A stretch of 64,000 nucleotides of DNA, taken from assembly GCF_004379255.2 (NCBI RefSeq), contig NC_056051.1, positions 3,560,062-3,624,061 of the forward strand, written 5' to 3'. Shown here piece by piece: positions 45,197 to 55,685 of this stretch (within the stretch, counting starts at the first letter, position 1; each line of letters begins with the position of its first letter). Source of the DNA: Salvia splendens (Eukaryota; Streptophyta; Magnoliopsida; Lamiales; Lamiaceae). The notes under the pieces are model-generated. The model was not told where the DNA came from and ran no database searches. It saw only the letters and a list, made by a program, of their open reading frames with translations. The translations under genes and the position numbers were made by a program.

Positions 45197-45957
45197 TCAC
45201 TTCGTCATTTATCTGGTAGCAGCTGTTTTTTGTGCAGCTTAAGATCAGAAGTTGGTGTTAGTGTTTGGGAAAGATGCATATACAAAGGAGAAACAAGTAA
45301 AGATGATTGGTTGTACTGATTTAAGAGAGAGGAATACGAGCCACAGTGTTTCTTTACGAGAAAGATTTAGTACTAGTATTATTCACAACATCAGCCTCTC
45401 TCTACACTAAGCTGTTCTGAGCGGAAGGAACACTGAGACCTCATAGCAGCTATCCTCTCAGCTCGTGCGGCTTGTCGACCTACTCTTGGTTGTGAGTGTA
45501 TATAGTTTGGATTTCAATTTAATCAAAGAAGGTTATTGTAGAATTTTTCATTACAGTTTTTACCCCCCCCATTTTTCTCTACTGTTCTTTTATTTTACTA
45601 GTTGCATAAAATGGCATGTTGTAGGTTATTTGAGTTGTAAGTTGTTAGGCAACACCCGACCTCAAAAAGTGAGAAAACAATCACTTGCATAGGGGCAAAG
45701 TTTTGGTGGGTGGTGCCTACTTTATTCTTTTCACTTAATTGGCTGCTTATTATTTTAACGTTTCGAATTTTGCTGGTTTTTTGGTTCTTGCACTTTTGCA
45801 CCTATTTTAATTGATGTAGTGTATTATACCCTCGAAAATATACACAGATCAATAACACACCAGTTTGTAGGTGGCAGAATGGTTTTCAATTTCATGGAGT
45901 ACTATCATTCGCCTGTATGATATGGAATTTCAAAAAAATTTCATGCAAAATTCGCCT
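45197..45957 (+). other. SEUSS 3' untranslated region and convergent intergenic DNA
   Basis: Follows the SEUSS stop; the 3' UTR probably extends several hundred bases (no gene on either strand). A poly-C run lies at ~45564. The polyadenylation site cannot be fixed. Confidence 0.45.
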
Positions 45958-46335
45958 GTACTCCCTCCCTCCGTCAACGAAATAATGTCCACATTTGTCA
46001 TTTTGGTCTGTCCAAAAAATATTGTCAACATTTACTTTTTTTCATTTTTGATAAATGAACTTTATTTTCCACTAACTTGTAACGCTTACCTTCCATTATA
46101 AAACCAATATAAAATGAAAGTGAGGCACATGTACTATTAACTTTTTCAAACATTCTATTATAAAACCAATGTATAAAGTGAGATACATATTCTACTAACT
46201 TTTTCACGTACTTTTCACTAACTTTTTCAATATTCTATTATAAAATCAATATAAAAAGTGAGATACACATTCCATTAACTTTTTCAACGTACTTTCCACT
46301 AACTTTTTCAAACACTTTCCTTGCGTAATCTAGTA
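45958..46335. repeat. Truncated Stowaway-type MITE with internal tandem repeats
   Basis: Left end CTCCCTCCCTCCGTCAACGA has no matching right end. Between 46075 and 46320 a ~60-base unit (CATTCTATTATAAAACCAAT, then AAAGTGAGATACATATTC and ACTAACTTTTTCA) is repeated three to four times. Confidence 0.5.
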
Positions 46336-46340
46336 TCAAT

Positions 46341-46520
46341 GCAAGTGGTCGTGGAATTGGTCTCAGAAACCTTTTATTCTATAGCTGCTTGAGTTCGAAT
46401 CCTTACGCTGCAAGGTCCGCCAAGACTACATAACTACACACAATACACACTCAATGAATCACACAACAATACACACATGAATAAATGCACACACACTACG
46501 CACAATGTGCAGTGCATTGT
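46341..46520 (+). mobile_element. Possible SINE with tRNA-like head
   Basis: GCAAGTGGTCGTGGAATTGG (A-box-like) and GAGTTCGAATCC (B-box, 46390-46401) are spaced as in a tRNA, followed by a CA-rich tail (ACACAATACACAC repeats). The D-arm is poor, so it is not a functional tRNA. Target duplication not found. Confidence 0.35.
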
Positions 46521-46555
46521 GTGTGTACACAATGTATGTATGTGTGAAAGGTATA

Positions 46556-46844
46556 CTCCCTCAATCCCCAAAGATTATGAACAATGGGTTTGGCATGGAA
46601 TTTAATAAATAAGGGGGAGAAAGAGAGAGTAATGGAAATAATGTTAGAAGAAAGTGGAATCCACATTATTGTAATGGTATAAGTTGAAAATAAAATGATG
46701 TATAAGGGTAATATGTTTTTTGAATTTTCTAAATTAGAAAGTTTATACTTTTCAATTGTTTGAATTTTCTAAATTAGAAAGTTTATACTTTTCAAGAACG
46801 GACAGAAAAAAGAAATAATTCATAATCTTTGAGGACGAAGGGAG
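46556..46844. mobile_element. Stowaway MITE (289 bp)
   Basis: Ends CTCCCTCAATCCCCAAAGAT and, from the right, CTCCCTTCGTCCTCAAAGAT; TA duplicated at 46554-46555 and 46845-46846. Internally GTTTGAATTTTCTAAATTAG is tandemly duplicated near 46715-46785. Confidence 0.85.
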
Positions 46845-47003
46845 TATAATTTTGTAGATATTTGAAATCCCAATTGTCTACTTTGGATATAAAATTCAAA
46901 CCGTAGATTGAGAGATTTGGAACGGTAAATATTTATGTGATACAAAGTGAACAAAATCATCTACTAATGACAATGCATTTCAAACAGAAAAATACATCCA
47001 AAG

Positions 47004-49494
47004 TCAGAATAAGTAGTCCTTGAGATCAGCTTTGGAGTCGATGATTTCCATGTCACCCATGCATTCTTCAGCACTAAGGGGAGGGAGCTGCCTCGTCTTT
47101 CGTCTCATGTTGTGCTTGTGCCATTCACTCTTAAAGTGCTCTCGATACTCCTTTGCATCACCAACAAAGGCATTGCAGGTGTTGCATTTTTGCTGTTTTA
47201 CCTCTCCCTGGGAACTCCCCTCGTTCGAGGAAATTGTTTGCTTCTGCAGTTTTTCAGTCAGTTGAACAACGGGGGCCTTAGAGACGACCTGCACGCTTGA
47301 TGATTCCTCCTCAAGATCATCATAGTGATCCACATGTGTATCACTATCCAAGTGCACGTTCACTGCAAGAATGTCCAATCTTCCCTGCAGGCTCCTCACT
47401 AAAGCATCACAATCACGGAAAAAACCTGGTTCCAGTTCACAAATCTGCCACCGATAAAAAATATAGTTAGTTGACCATGTCAAACGAAGAGCACAAAAAT
47501 ATTACCAATTCACAGTCATTTGCTACCATAAGCTACCTAGAATCTTGAATATTCCATAATCGAGTTTTCAATTACATTCTTTTTGACATTATGCTGAGAG
47601 ACTCACACATTGTTCCTAAATCCTATATCAGATCCACATCGTCCCTGCTTAACATTACACATTTTCAAAGTATACAAGTATGTGCTTAGTGTATATATGC
47701 ACATAAACATAGGTAACAAAAAATAACATCAGTTCTTAACTCTCAAGGTAGATAGAAGACATTTTCTTAAAGATGAATTCTGTACTTAGCTTATTCAGCA
47801 GAAAAGAACATTAAGAAATTATTTTTCAAATCCAATGTGCAATTTTTTCATCTGGCTTTAATAAAAAAAGTGGTTGTAGGTTAAGATATTGAACTTACAA
47901 CAGACAGCTGACTTCCTGATTCGTCTCTTGAAACAATGGTAGCATTCCAACCATTAATCTTTTCCAAAAGTGATGGCATGTTCTTTTCTGGTACAGTTAA
48001 TCGCAGTCTCATGGGTGATCGTTTGATTGGATACAGCTTTTGGAGCTCACGTATGACTTCTAATGCCTGTAAAACAGTTGGAACTTGTTACCAATATGAC
48101 AACCAGGTAAAGAAAAAACGGAAGAGAGTCAAGAGACCATCACACAACAAAAAGAAAATAACAATAATAACTGGTCTGAGGGGAGTCAATCACACATTCT
48201 TGTGATATACACCGTCAACAGCAAAGTGAACAAAAGAGATTTAAGGGGCTATGGAGTACAGTAGAATTCAAGGAAAAACAAGTGTGTCACAAAATTACAA
48301 TAAACTGTATAACACCTGTTTCTTTGAGCTGCTATTTGGTTCCACGGCAAAATGTATGTCGTGCATTAGACGCTCAATCATGCTTATGGTATAAGGTCGT
48401 TTAGTTTCAGGGTTATAAGTCTTCTGCATAACTATAGTTGCAATATCCCTAAATTGATTGGATAATTGGGACTCCCTCTCCTTCCCTGCAACTTGCAGCT
48501 CTCCTTTCTCCAAAATCTGCAGTAGGAAAGGATAGTACTCAATACTCATTCAAGACATGCATCACGACTAGTGCAGCAATGTATCAACAAAAACTAAGTG
48601 TCCCTTCAACAGCTAAAAGCAGAACTCCGACGGATTCCATAATTGCAATATCTAAAAGAGTGCAACATAGTTTGCCATAGTTTGCAGTTTTACTTACTAG
48701 AAATTAATAAGAGAGATTTACATCATAAACGCTAGATCAACTAATAGAAGTTCAATGTCTCGTCCGCACCTATAGTCAAATTTTTATTCTGTTTCATCTA
48801 TGAACTTTATTTGAAGAGTTCTAAACCAATTCCCAAATTACAACTGTGCCATAGCAGCCAAACATTTGCCAGACTTGAAAGCATGAAAGTAATTCCTATA
48901 AAAAAACACCTATATGCACAAGCAGAACATACTAACCTCCAAACAAACTTTAGTTTGATCATCTGTCCCGAAAGCTTGGACTAAATCTTTCGACTTAGCT
49001 AGAACACCTTTCGAAACATTCGAATACACGGTATGTGACTGCAACACTTCATCCAAGTCTTTCTCTCTACGTTTAACATCTCACAAGTAAGTATCAGTAT
49101 TCAAACTAGAAACATTAACAAGCTATAATTCGAAATCCTTAAAACAGCATCAAAAAGTTTCTCATCAGTTCCATTTCCTTGTAACTTTTCACTAGTAACA
49201 ACAAAAGTAGGTTACAAATTTACGATCATACACAATTCATTATTAGCAGTCCAAATTACGCACAATTATAGACCAATTATAGAAATTCCATAGCCTTAAA
49301 TTCACGATCAACACAAATTAGCATAAAAACAAACAAATATACACAAAAAATTATACGCACACGCGTGAGCGCCAAGAGAGGACTTTGTTCTTGTAGCAAG
49401 CGATTTCGAAGCGGTTTCCGTGTTTTTTGAGACGCACCACCGCGACGTTCGTCAGCCTCTTCTGCCCTACAGGCTGCACGAGTGTTTTCGACAT
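47004..49494 (-). CDS. SBDS: Ribosome maturation protein SBDS with C-terminal zinc finger
   Basis: SBDS works with the GTPase EFL1 to release eIF6 from pre-60S subunits in the cytoplasm, allowing 80S formation. Exons on the minus strand: 49494-49361, 49066-48937, 48516-48316, 48066-47899 and 47444-47004; phase is consistent across all junctions, giving 357 aa. Domain [41 protein letters not shown], then [19 protein letters not shown]. Domain [41 protein letters not shown]. Domain III ends [20 protein letters not shown]. Plant proteins carry an extension absent from animals: an acidic linker and a C2H2 finger at ~298-320 ([30 protein letters not shown]). The start is supported by the conserved N-terminus and by an upstream position near the divergent promoter. 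The gene converges with SEUSS. Confidence 0.96.
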
Positions 49495-49779
49495 CTCTAC
49501 TCCTCCGATTGAAAGCGGCGCCGGTGAATTACAGTGGCTGCCTTCGGCGTTCTAGAATCCTCGATAAATGAAATGGAAATCAATTGAAGAGCTGGCTGAA
49601 TTAAATGGGCTCAATTTCAGCATTTTCACAATTGGGCTTTACTGCAAACTTCTTATTAGGGCTATATTGTGGCCCAATTAAGGCTAAGGTATATTGTAGG
49701 AGTACTATCTATGCATTAACAAAAGTCTTGCCAGTTTGACAAAACGAATTTTAATGAGAAAATGGTATTTCCTTCGTTA

Positions 49780-49980
49780 CTCCTTTCGTTCCAAGGAAGA
49801 TGACTATTTTCTTAGAAGGTACAAGATTTTATATAGTTTTATTTTATGTGTTAAGTGGTGAGAATAAAGTAAGAGAGAGAAACTAAAGTAGAGATAAATG
49901 AGTTTCTATCTTCGTAATGAATCATTTTGAATGGGGCAAACTAAAAAGGAAAGTAGGTCATCTTCGTGGAATGAAGCTCT
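49780..49980. mobile_element. Stowaway-like MITE (~200 bp), second fragment attached
   Basis: Left end CTCCTTTCGTTCCAAGGAAG and right end (read inward) GAGCTTCATTCCACGAAGAT form a diverged inverted repeat continuing as ATGACTAT / ATGACCTA. Immediately right, CTCGTTCCTTTGTAGTAGAG looks like the end of another copy lacking a partner. TA precedes the left end (49778-49779). Confidence 0.55.
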
Positions 49981-50179
49981 CGTTCCTTTGTAGTAGAGAT
50001 GTTTCTTTTCGGCACGAGATTTTATAAGAAATTGTGTTAAAAGTGAGTTAAGTATAGGAAGAATAAGTTAGAAAAGAAAAAAAACCGAGAAATGAAAAGA
50101 GAATAAAGTAAGATAAAAGAAATAAATTATTTTTTGCAAACAAAAAAATAACTCAGTTATAGAGTGACAATCCAAAAAA

Positions 50180-50487
50180 AGTACAACTCAACTACAAGAA
50201 GACGGTCAACAAAGAGAGTATTATTTTGCGGTAGCCAACAAGTCCAATATGTCCGCAATAAATGTGGTTCAAAATAATAACCCAAATTGGGGTCAATTAA
50301 TGATAACCGAACGAGCCCTAAATGTTTATCACATGCCTGAGTTCAAGTCAAATAATATTTATATGACTAGCCACTAGTAGTTAATTAGTTAAACATGTTT
50401 TGGGTCGCAGTAACTTATTTAAAATAATTTTTGGAGTAGTTGATAAAAACGTTAATGGCGACGAATAAGGAGTCATCTTCAATTTTC
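50180..50487. repeat. Upstream block of dirigent copy 1, duplicated before copy 2
   Basis: Aligns piecewise to 52490-54130: TTTTGYGGTAG, AATATGT..GCAATAAATGTGG, CTTATTTAAAATAATT, AGTTGAT and GTTAATGGCGAC appear in the same order in both. The copy 2 version is interrupted by two elements absent here, so this block preserves their empty sites. Confidence 0.7.
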
Positions 50488-50827
50488 GACCACAGGTATA
50501 TCGAATCCGTCTTTGGCAGAATCCAACTAATCCTGCTTAACTGGGGAATCGAAAGATAGAATCTGACTAATCCTGCTCAACTGGGTTTTGCAGGTAGTGG
50601 AATCCAACTAATCCTGCTTAACTGGAGATCGAAAGACGGAATCCGACTAATCCTGTTCAACTGGGTTTTGTAGGTTAAGGCCGAAAGGCGGAATCCTCCG
50701 ACTAATCCTGCTCAACTGAGTTTTGCGGATTAAGGCCGAAAATCTCCCAACAGGTGGCGGGATTTGAAACCGTAACCTCAAGGTCACCACAGCTCCGTGC
50801 TGCAAACTGCGCTACGACCCCGTTGGC
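50488..50827 (-). mobile_element. tRNA-derived SINE (340 bp) with duplicated body
   Basis: A perfect 14-bp target duplication CATCTTCAATTTTC lies at 50474-50487 and 50828-50841. On the minus strand the 5' head is tRNA-like: GGGTCGTAGCGCAGTTTGCA (A box) and GGTTTCAAATCCCG (B box). The body contains four to five imperfect copies of a ~55-base unit (AGTTRAGCAGGATTAGTYGGATT). No poly(A) tail. The internal Pol III promoter may still be readable. Confidence 0.88.
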
Positions 50828-50969
50828 CATCTTCAATTTTCTTAGTCACATTTAATCTATTCGATTTCAAACACACAATACTCGATCATTGTAATCAAAA
50901 GTATCTCTCCATCTTGATAAAAATAAGAGAACTCATCTACATATAAAATATCCATCCAAAGTCAAGAAG

Positions 50970-51576
50970 ATGATGAACCCTAATCATCACTCCTCTCCTA
51001 AGTCCTAACCCTCGCCTGCCTTCTCACCGCCGGCAAAGTGAAGTGGCTGAAAACCTTGCTCCAGGGGAACAAAGCAACGACGAAGCTCCATTTCTACGTC
51101 CACGACCTCCGCGCAGGCCCAAACGCGACCTTGTTCACCGTCGCCACCGCCTCCGTCACGGCCGCGTCCCCCACGGCCTTCTTCGGGCGGATAAACGTGT
51201 TCGACGATAAGGTCACGGTGGGGCCGGACTTCGGGTCGGAAGAGGTGGGTAGGGCCCAAGGAACCACCACGTCCATTGACCTAAACGTCTCGGCATCCTC
51301 CATGAACCTCAACTTCTTCTTGACCTCGGGGGAGTTCAAGGGGAGCACGGTCACCGTGATCGGCCAGAAACAGTTTTCCGAGGCGGAGAGGGAGCTGGCG
51401 GTGGTCGGAGGCACCGGGGCCTTTCGGAATGCTCGGGCTATGCGATTACATGTAGCTATTTTAATGATCCGGTGGAGAACTATAGTGTGCTCGAGTATAC
51501 TCTTTATGTCTCCACTGATTTGAACATCTTATTAGTGAATGTGTCATATATGATGTTTTATTTAATTAATATTTAA
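50970..51576 (+). pseudogene. Dirigent protein pseudogene, copy 1
   Basis: Dirigent proteins are secreted beta-barrel dimers that steer stereoselective coupling of monolignol radicals in lignan/lignin synthesis. The central frame (51038-51436) is well preserved: TTKLHFYVHDLRAGPNATLF, INVFDDKVTVGPDFGSEEVG, RAQGTTTSIDLNVSASSMNL, TVIGQKQFSEAERELAVVGG, TGAFRNARG. Two lesions are visible. The signal-peptide region has an insertion around the doubled TCCTAA (50995-51008) that puts stops in frame. One G is missing in GCTCGGGCTATGCG (51431-51444), so the conserved ending (YAITCSYFNDPVENYSVLEY) lies in the next frame. Intronless, as is usual. GC-rich coding DNA in an AT-rich setting marks it as a former gene. 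The G deletion could also be an assembly error, but the N-terminal break argues for a dead gene. Confidence 0.85.
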
Positions 51577-51820
51577 TTAAGCAATTCAATCATAGTTATT
51601 GTGCGTTATATTCTTTGGTCAAAATGAAAAATTTGCAATATTTTAGATCAATTTAAAAAATATCAAATCTTAACCAAAATCCATGATTTAAGAAACTAAT
51701 ATCACTGTAATAATTTCAAAGAATATTTGTAGTATAGAGGAAGTCATATAGTGTCGGCAATGAAGGGGGCCTAAATTTTTGTGATGGAGGAGTTCTATAT
51801 TAAGGTAGTGTGCGGACCAT
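51577..51820. other. 3' flank of dirigent pseudogene 1
   Basis: AT-rich, no feature seen. Confidence 0.4.
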
Positions 51821-52375
51821 TCTGCTCCTTAGAGTATTCTTAACTCCGTCCGGATCCAGGCTTCAAGTTCCTTCTACGTCATCATTCCCCTAATTTTATG
51901 GGCCTGACTACAACTCCTACAACCCTGCATGCCTCATCCAGATTCCAACTATTAAATTGCATTGTTCACAAGTATAACTATTTTACTCGAAAAAATAGAA
52001 AACGTTGAGCAATTACAATACGGAAAATTCATTCTTCATTCGGAAATTGAAAATTACAAACCCTAGAAATAAAAAATTACAAATCCTAGAAAATAAAAAA
52101 TTACAAGCTCTAGAGATAAAAAAACTACAACTTACAAGTCCTGAATTTATCAAAAATATAAGATTAAATAGATAGGATAGAGAAATTGGTGGGAAAATGT
52201 TGAACAAATGGTATATAAATAGGTAAAATTTTGAAATTTTAAAAAATGAATTGGGGGTTCAGGTCCGGCCGGAACACCTCATAACCCTTGGCCGGGCCGC
52301 AACCAGGCTCATCCAGGGTGCACTTGACGTCGGGCCAGGACGCAACTAGGCGCGGCCCCAGGATGCTCCTCCGGT
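51821..52375. mobile_element. Possible non-autonomous Harbinger-like element
   Basis: The left end TTAGAGTATTCTTAACTCCG and the GC-rich right end GGCCCCAGGATGCTCCTCCG (inward CGGAGGAGCATCCTGGGGCC) follow the GAGCATCC style of the other Harbinger elements here. The interior has AAATAAAAAATTACAA direct repeats at 52064-52125. The target duplication was not resolved. Confidence 0.4.
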
Positions 52376-52526
52376 AAAACATTCTATTTTTCAGATGAAG
52401 TTTGAAAATTGCAATTAAAATATTCTTTCACATTTTAATAGAACACTTCGATATCAGCAAATTTGCACTGTTTTTCTCATTTCACTTATTTTGTGGTAGG
52501 TAAGAAGTCAAATATGTAGGCAATAA

Positions 52527-53634
52527 TGGCATCCACCACGCTGTTCCCCCACCATTCTTTAACCGTTCTTTAAACTACTATTTGCGGGTCCCACTGTACT
52601 TTTTAACTCCATTCCTTAACTAAGGAACGGAACCTGTAACCCTCCGTTCCTTATCCGTTTCTTAACCGTTCCTTAAATTACTATTCATTCAATTTCATTT
52701 TTTATTTTTATTTCCAACCCAATTCAATTAAAACAAACACACTTCATTAAAAAAACACACAACATAAAAAAATTACAACTTAAAATTCTAAAAAATAAAA
52801 AACACACAATTAAAATCCTAAAAAATTAACGGTTGCATAATTTAAAATACAAATTTAAAGAAAATAAAAAAAACTACTCCGCCGGCGAATCATCCCCCGA
52901 AGGCGGTCGAGGTGGAGGGGGAGTCGGAAGGCCAAGTTGTGCTGCCATATGCACAATTCCGTTCCACCAGGTCGCGTATTGGGAGGGAGAGAAGCGGGAA
53001 GTGTCCGCCATTGTGGCGGTCATGTACACCGCCATAAGGGTGTTCGAGCCTCCCCCGAGCCCGCCCGTGCCCGGCGTCGACGAACCGGAACCACCAAGTG
53101 TGTTGTACATGGTACCCCAATCGGTAAACGTGTTGAGATCCCACCCGCCGGAGCCACCACCGCCAGAGTTGCCGTCGCCGGACATTTTTTGATGAGATGT
53201 TAGATGAAAATTGGAGAGGAAATGAAGTTGATTTTAGGAAGAATAGATGTGTAGTTGTGTGTGAAATGAGGAAGAATTAGGAGTATTTATAGAGTAAAAA
53301 AATAAAAAATAAATAATAAAAAAAAGAAAAAACGGATATAAAACGGTAATATTACCATTTACACATTTTTAATTTTTTTTAAAAAAATTCTATTTTTTTT
53401 AAAAAAAGATTTATTGCGTCATAAATGACGACGCCCACTCGCGGGCCGGCGAGTGGGCGTCACGCACGACGCAGGGACGCCCCACGTCGCCGATGCGCAT
53501 GGCGACGCAGGCCGTGCCGCGTCTCGCGACGACGGCACGGCCTGGGCACGGAACTCATGTCCGCAACGCGTCGCGCGCCCGTTTCGTTCCTCCGGCACGA
53601 AACGCGGAACGCGGGCGGCGCGCGTTGTGGATGC
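52527..53634. mobile_element. Non-autonomous PIF/Harbinger-like element (1108 bp)
   Basis: Inverted ends GGCATCCACCACGC and, from the right, GCATCCACAACGCG; TAA on both sides (52524-52526, 53635-53637). The related sequence at 50252-50270 reads straight through (GCAATAAATGTGG), a paralogous empty site with a single TAA. The right 230 bp is extremely GC-rich with two perfect hairpins: a 13-bp arm pair GACGCCCACTCGC / GCGAGTGGGCGTC (53430-53461) and an 11-bp pair AGGCCGTGCCG / CGGCACGGCCT (53509-53543). No transposase. Confidence 0.85.
52874..53185 (-). CDS. Small glycine/proline-rich ORF inside the Harbinger-like element
   Basis: 103 codons starting MSGDGNSGGGGSGGWDLNTF and ending PPPPRPPSGDDSPAE. 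Gly/Ser-rich N-terminus, a central FSPSQYATWWNGIVHMAAQL that could form a helix, and a Pro-rich acidic tail. A short leader and TATA-like AT-rich DNA lie upstream (53285-53340). I recognise no domain; it lacks the Myb/SANT Trp pattern expected of a Harbinger ORF1. It may be a shortened accessory ORF or captured host sequence. An alternative is that it is chance coding in a GC-rich insert. Confidence 0.4.
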   Translation of the reverse strand: MSGDGNSGGGGSGGWDLNTFTDWGTMYNTLGGSGSSTPGTGGLGGGSNTLMAVYMTATMADTSRFSPSQYATWWNGIVHMAAQLGLPTPPPPRPPSGDDSPAE

Positions 53635-53731
53635 TAAATGTGGTCCAATATTACAGGCATGCTCAAATAAAAATATCAATAGACACTAGTCACTTATTTA
53701 AAATTATTATTGTAATAGTTGATTAAAAATG

Positions 53732-54113
53732 CTAGAGAAAAAGATTAATGTACATAAATTGTTGGTGTACATAATATTCTTAAATTATTAAATTTAAGTG
53801 AATTTAATTAAAAACTAGTGTTGTTATTTATTGTATTATAGCAATAAGAAAGAAGTGATATAGAAATTTAATGTCGAATCGTAATGATTACGAGCTTGAT
53901 TCGAATTAACTATACAATATTTAGTAAGAAAATATTATTTTTACTTAAATGTACACATATTTAAGTTAAAATTTCAATATTTTTCGAAGGGTTGCAAAAT
54001 GATTAGTATGAAATTTATTTTAAATCAGTTAATGTTTATAAAATAATTTTTAATGTAAAATATTAAAAAAAGTTCAATTATATACGTACAATAATGTACA
54101 TTTATCACTACTC
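53732..54113. mobile_element. MITE 'X' copy 2 (382 bp, 6-bp target duplication)
   Basis: Colinear with 24993-25365. AAAATG flanks both sides (53726-53731, 54114-54119). The sister dirigent upstream region (50439-50455) has the uninterrupted sequence GATAAAAACGTTAATGGCG, an empty site. Ends CTAGAGAAAAAGATTAATGT and, from the right, GAGTAGTGATAAATGTACAT. Confidence 0.85.
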
Positions 54114-54502
54114 AAAATGTTAATGGCGACTAAATAATACCTTAATCTAAATTTTCAATTTTTCAGATTGGAATTTTAAAATGCAACTAAAACCGTTTTT
54201 AACTTTGCAATAAAACACTTAGATTTCAACAATAAAACCACCTCATGTCATGGAGAAAGCCCTTTCATTTCATCTTTACCTATTGGACAAACATAGATTA
54301 TATAATTTGAGTAATGTAATTACAAAATTGAATCAAATGAAATTACAATACAAACTCTGAGATTCTTTTTACAATGCTATACTTTTCAACTACTCTAAAT
54401 AAGTAAGCTCATCCATACATAAAATATCCATCCATCTATATATACCTATAAACCCTTTCATTAGTAAGTCAAATTAAATTCCCATCCTAAAAAAGAAAAA
54501 GA

Positions 54503-55325
54503 ATGAAGAACCAAAAAATCACTCTTTTCCTAACACTTGCTTGCCTTCTCACCGCCGCCGGCGCCGGGGAAACGACGTGGCTCAAAACCTCGTGCCGGGG
54601 AAATGAAGCCACCACGAAGCTCCATTTCTACGTCTATGACCCCCGCGCAGGCAGAGGCGTATCCAGAATTTTTGATATGGGGGTGCAAAAAATAATTACA
54701 TACTTAAAATTTCCAAATTTGACTAATTTTTAATGTTTTTTTGTTATGTTTTTTCAATTGTTCTATTTTATAAAATAGAATCTTTGTCTTTATTTTTTAT
54801 CAAAAAAATTTATTTTAAATAAAAATAAATTATTATATAGTATCTATTAAAAATAATTAACGAAAATAAATATGAAAGACTACACGATTAAATTAAAAAA
54901 GGGCAAGCTAATGGTTAAACTAATAAATAGTATTTGTTAAAAACAAAATAATCAATAAAACTTAATTCTGAATTGAAAACAAAATTACTTTGAGTTAGGG
55001 TGATATAGATTAAAACGTAATTAATTTAGAGTAAAGAAGTTTAATTAAGAAGGAAATGTGGGAAATGCGCTAAGGAGGGATCAAACACAGGCCTCTGAAA
55101 TGGAGAATATGCCCATTTACCACTAGACCACCGATAGATTTTGTAAAAAATAGAACGAAATATATTATTAAAGGACAAAGTTTTGGGGGTACAGTTGTAT
55201 CCCCTTGTTCCCATGTGTATACGCCAGTGCGAGCAGGCCCAAACACGACCTTGTTCAACGTGGCCAACGCCTCCATCACGGCCACTTCCCCCACGGGCTT
55301 CGGGCGGATCAACGTGTTTGATGAC
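54503..55325 (+). pseudogene. Dirigent protein pseudogene, copy 2, split by a hAT insertion
   Basis: The start ATG and signal peptide (MKNQKITLFLTLACLLTAAG) are intact, followed by TTWLKTSCRGNEATTKLHFY and VYDPRAG up to 54651. A 578-bp element then interrupts it. The dirigent frame resumes at 55238 (GPNTTLFNVANASITATSPT, GFGRINVFDD) and stops matching at 55325, where unrelated AT-rich sequence replaces the C-terminal ~100 residues. So the gene is both split and 3'-truncated. Its preserved signal peptide is the part broken in copy 1. The intact state would have been a secreted, apoplastic protein of ~190 aa. Confidence 0.9.
54652..55229. mobile_element. hAT element inserted in dirigent copy 2 (578 bp)
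   Basis: Ends CAGAGGCGTATCCAG and, from the right, CACTGGCGTATACAC. The 8-bp target duplication CGCGCAGG (54644-54651) / CGAGCAGG (55230-55237) has one mismatch; copy 1 has the single site at 51110-51117. No transposase. A tRNA-like stretch (GGATCAAACACAGGCC...CCACTAGACCACC, 55078-55134) parallels the one in the hAT at 13960. Confidence 0.9.
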
Positions 55326-55685
55326 ATTTTGTTATTCATAAAACACTTGAAATCGCATTGCATAGCATCGGGCCCTGTTACTAAACATTTTTCTTCGGGA
55401 GTACTATATTTTGTTATTTTGGTTTCAAATATGAATTTGAAATCCAATTAATTTAAATTATTCAAAATTGATATTTAACTAAAGCAAATTTGATTAATAA
55501 TTAGTGTAGGATCATAGATGTCCATAGGTACATAAAAATCACAATAACATAATCATAGTATATTTCAATCTAACTAGACATTTTGTTGTGATAGAATAGG
55601 TCAATTGAGTAATCGAAACAAACAGATTTACGTGGTTCACCAACGTTGTGTTGGCTACACCCACAGTAAGAACGAAAAACAAATA
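55326..55685. other. Sequence replacing the 3' end of dirigent copy 2
   Basis: Non-coding. GCATAGCATCGGGCC (55359-55373) recurs at 56004-56018 followed by similar text (CTAAACATTTTTCTTCGG / GGCAAACAATTTATTTAG). This suggests paired repeats of another inserted element. Confidence 0.4.

Noticed and set aside
50740..50827. Functional tRNA gene on the minus strand
   Set aside because: Belongs to a SINE bounded by a 14-bp target duplication; the arms are not paired as in a tRNA.
51094..51414. Minus-strand 106-codon open frame
   Set aside because: Antisense of the dirigent pseudogene.
53419..53679. Arg/Ala-rich open frames on both strands in the GC-rich block
   Set aside because: Open frames appear in several frames at once because stop codons are rare in CG-dense sequence; hairpins explain the region better.
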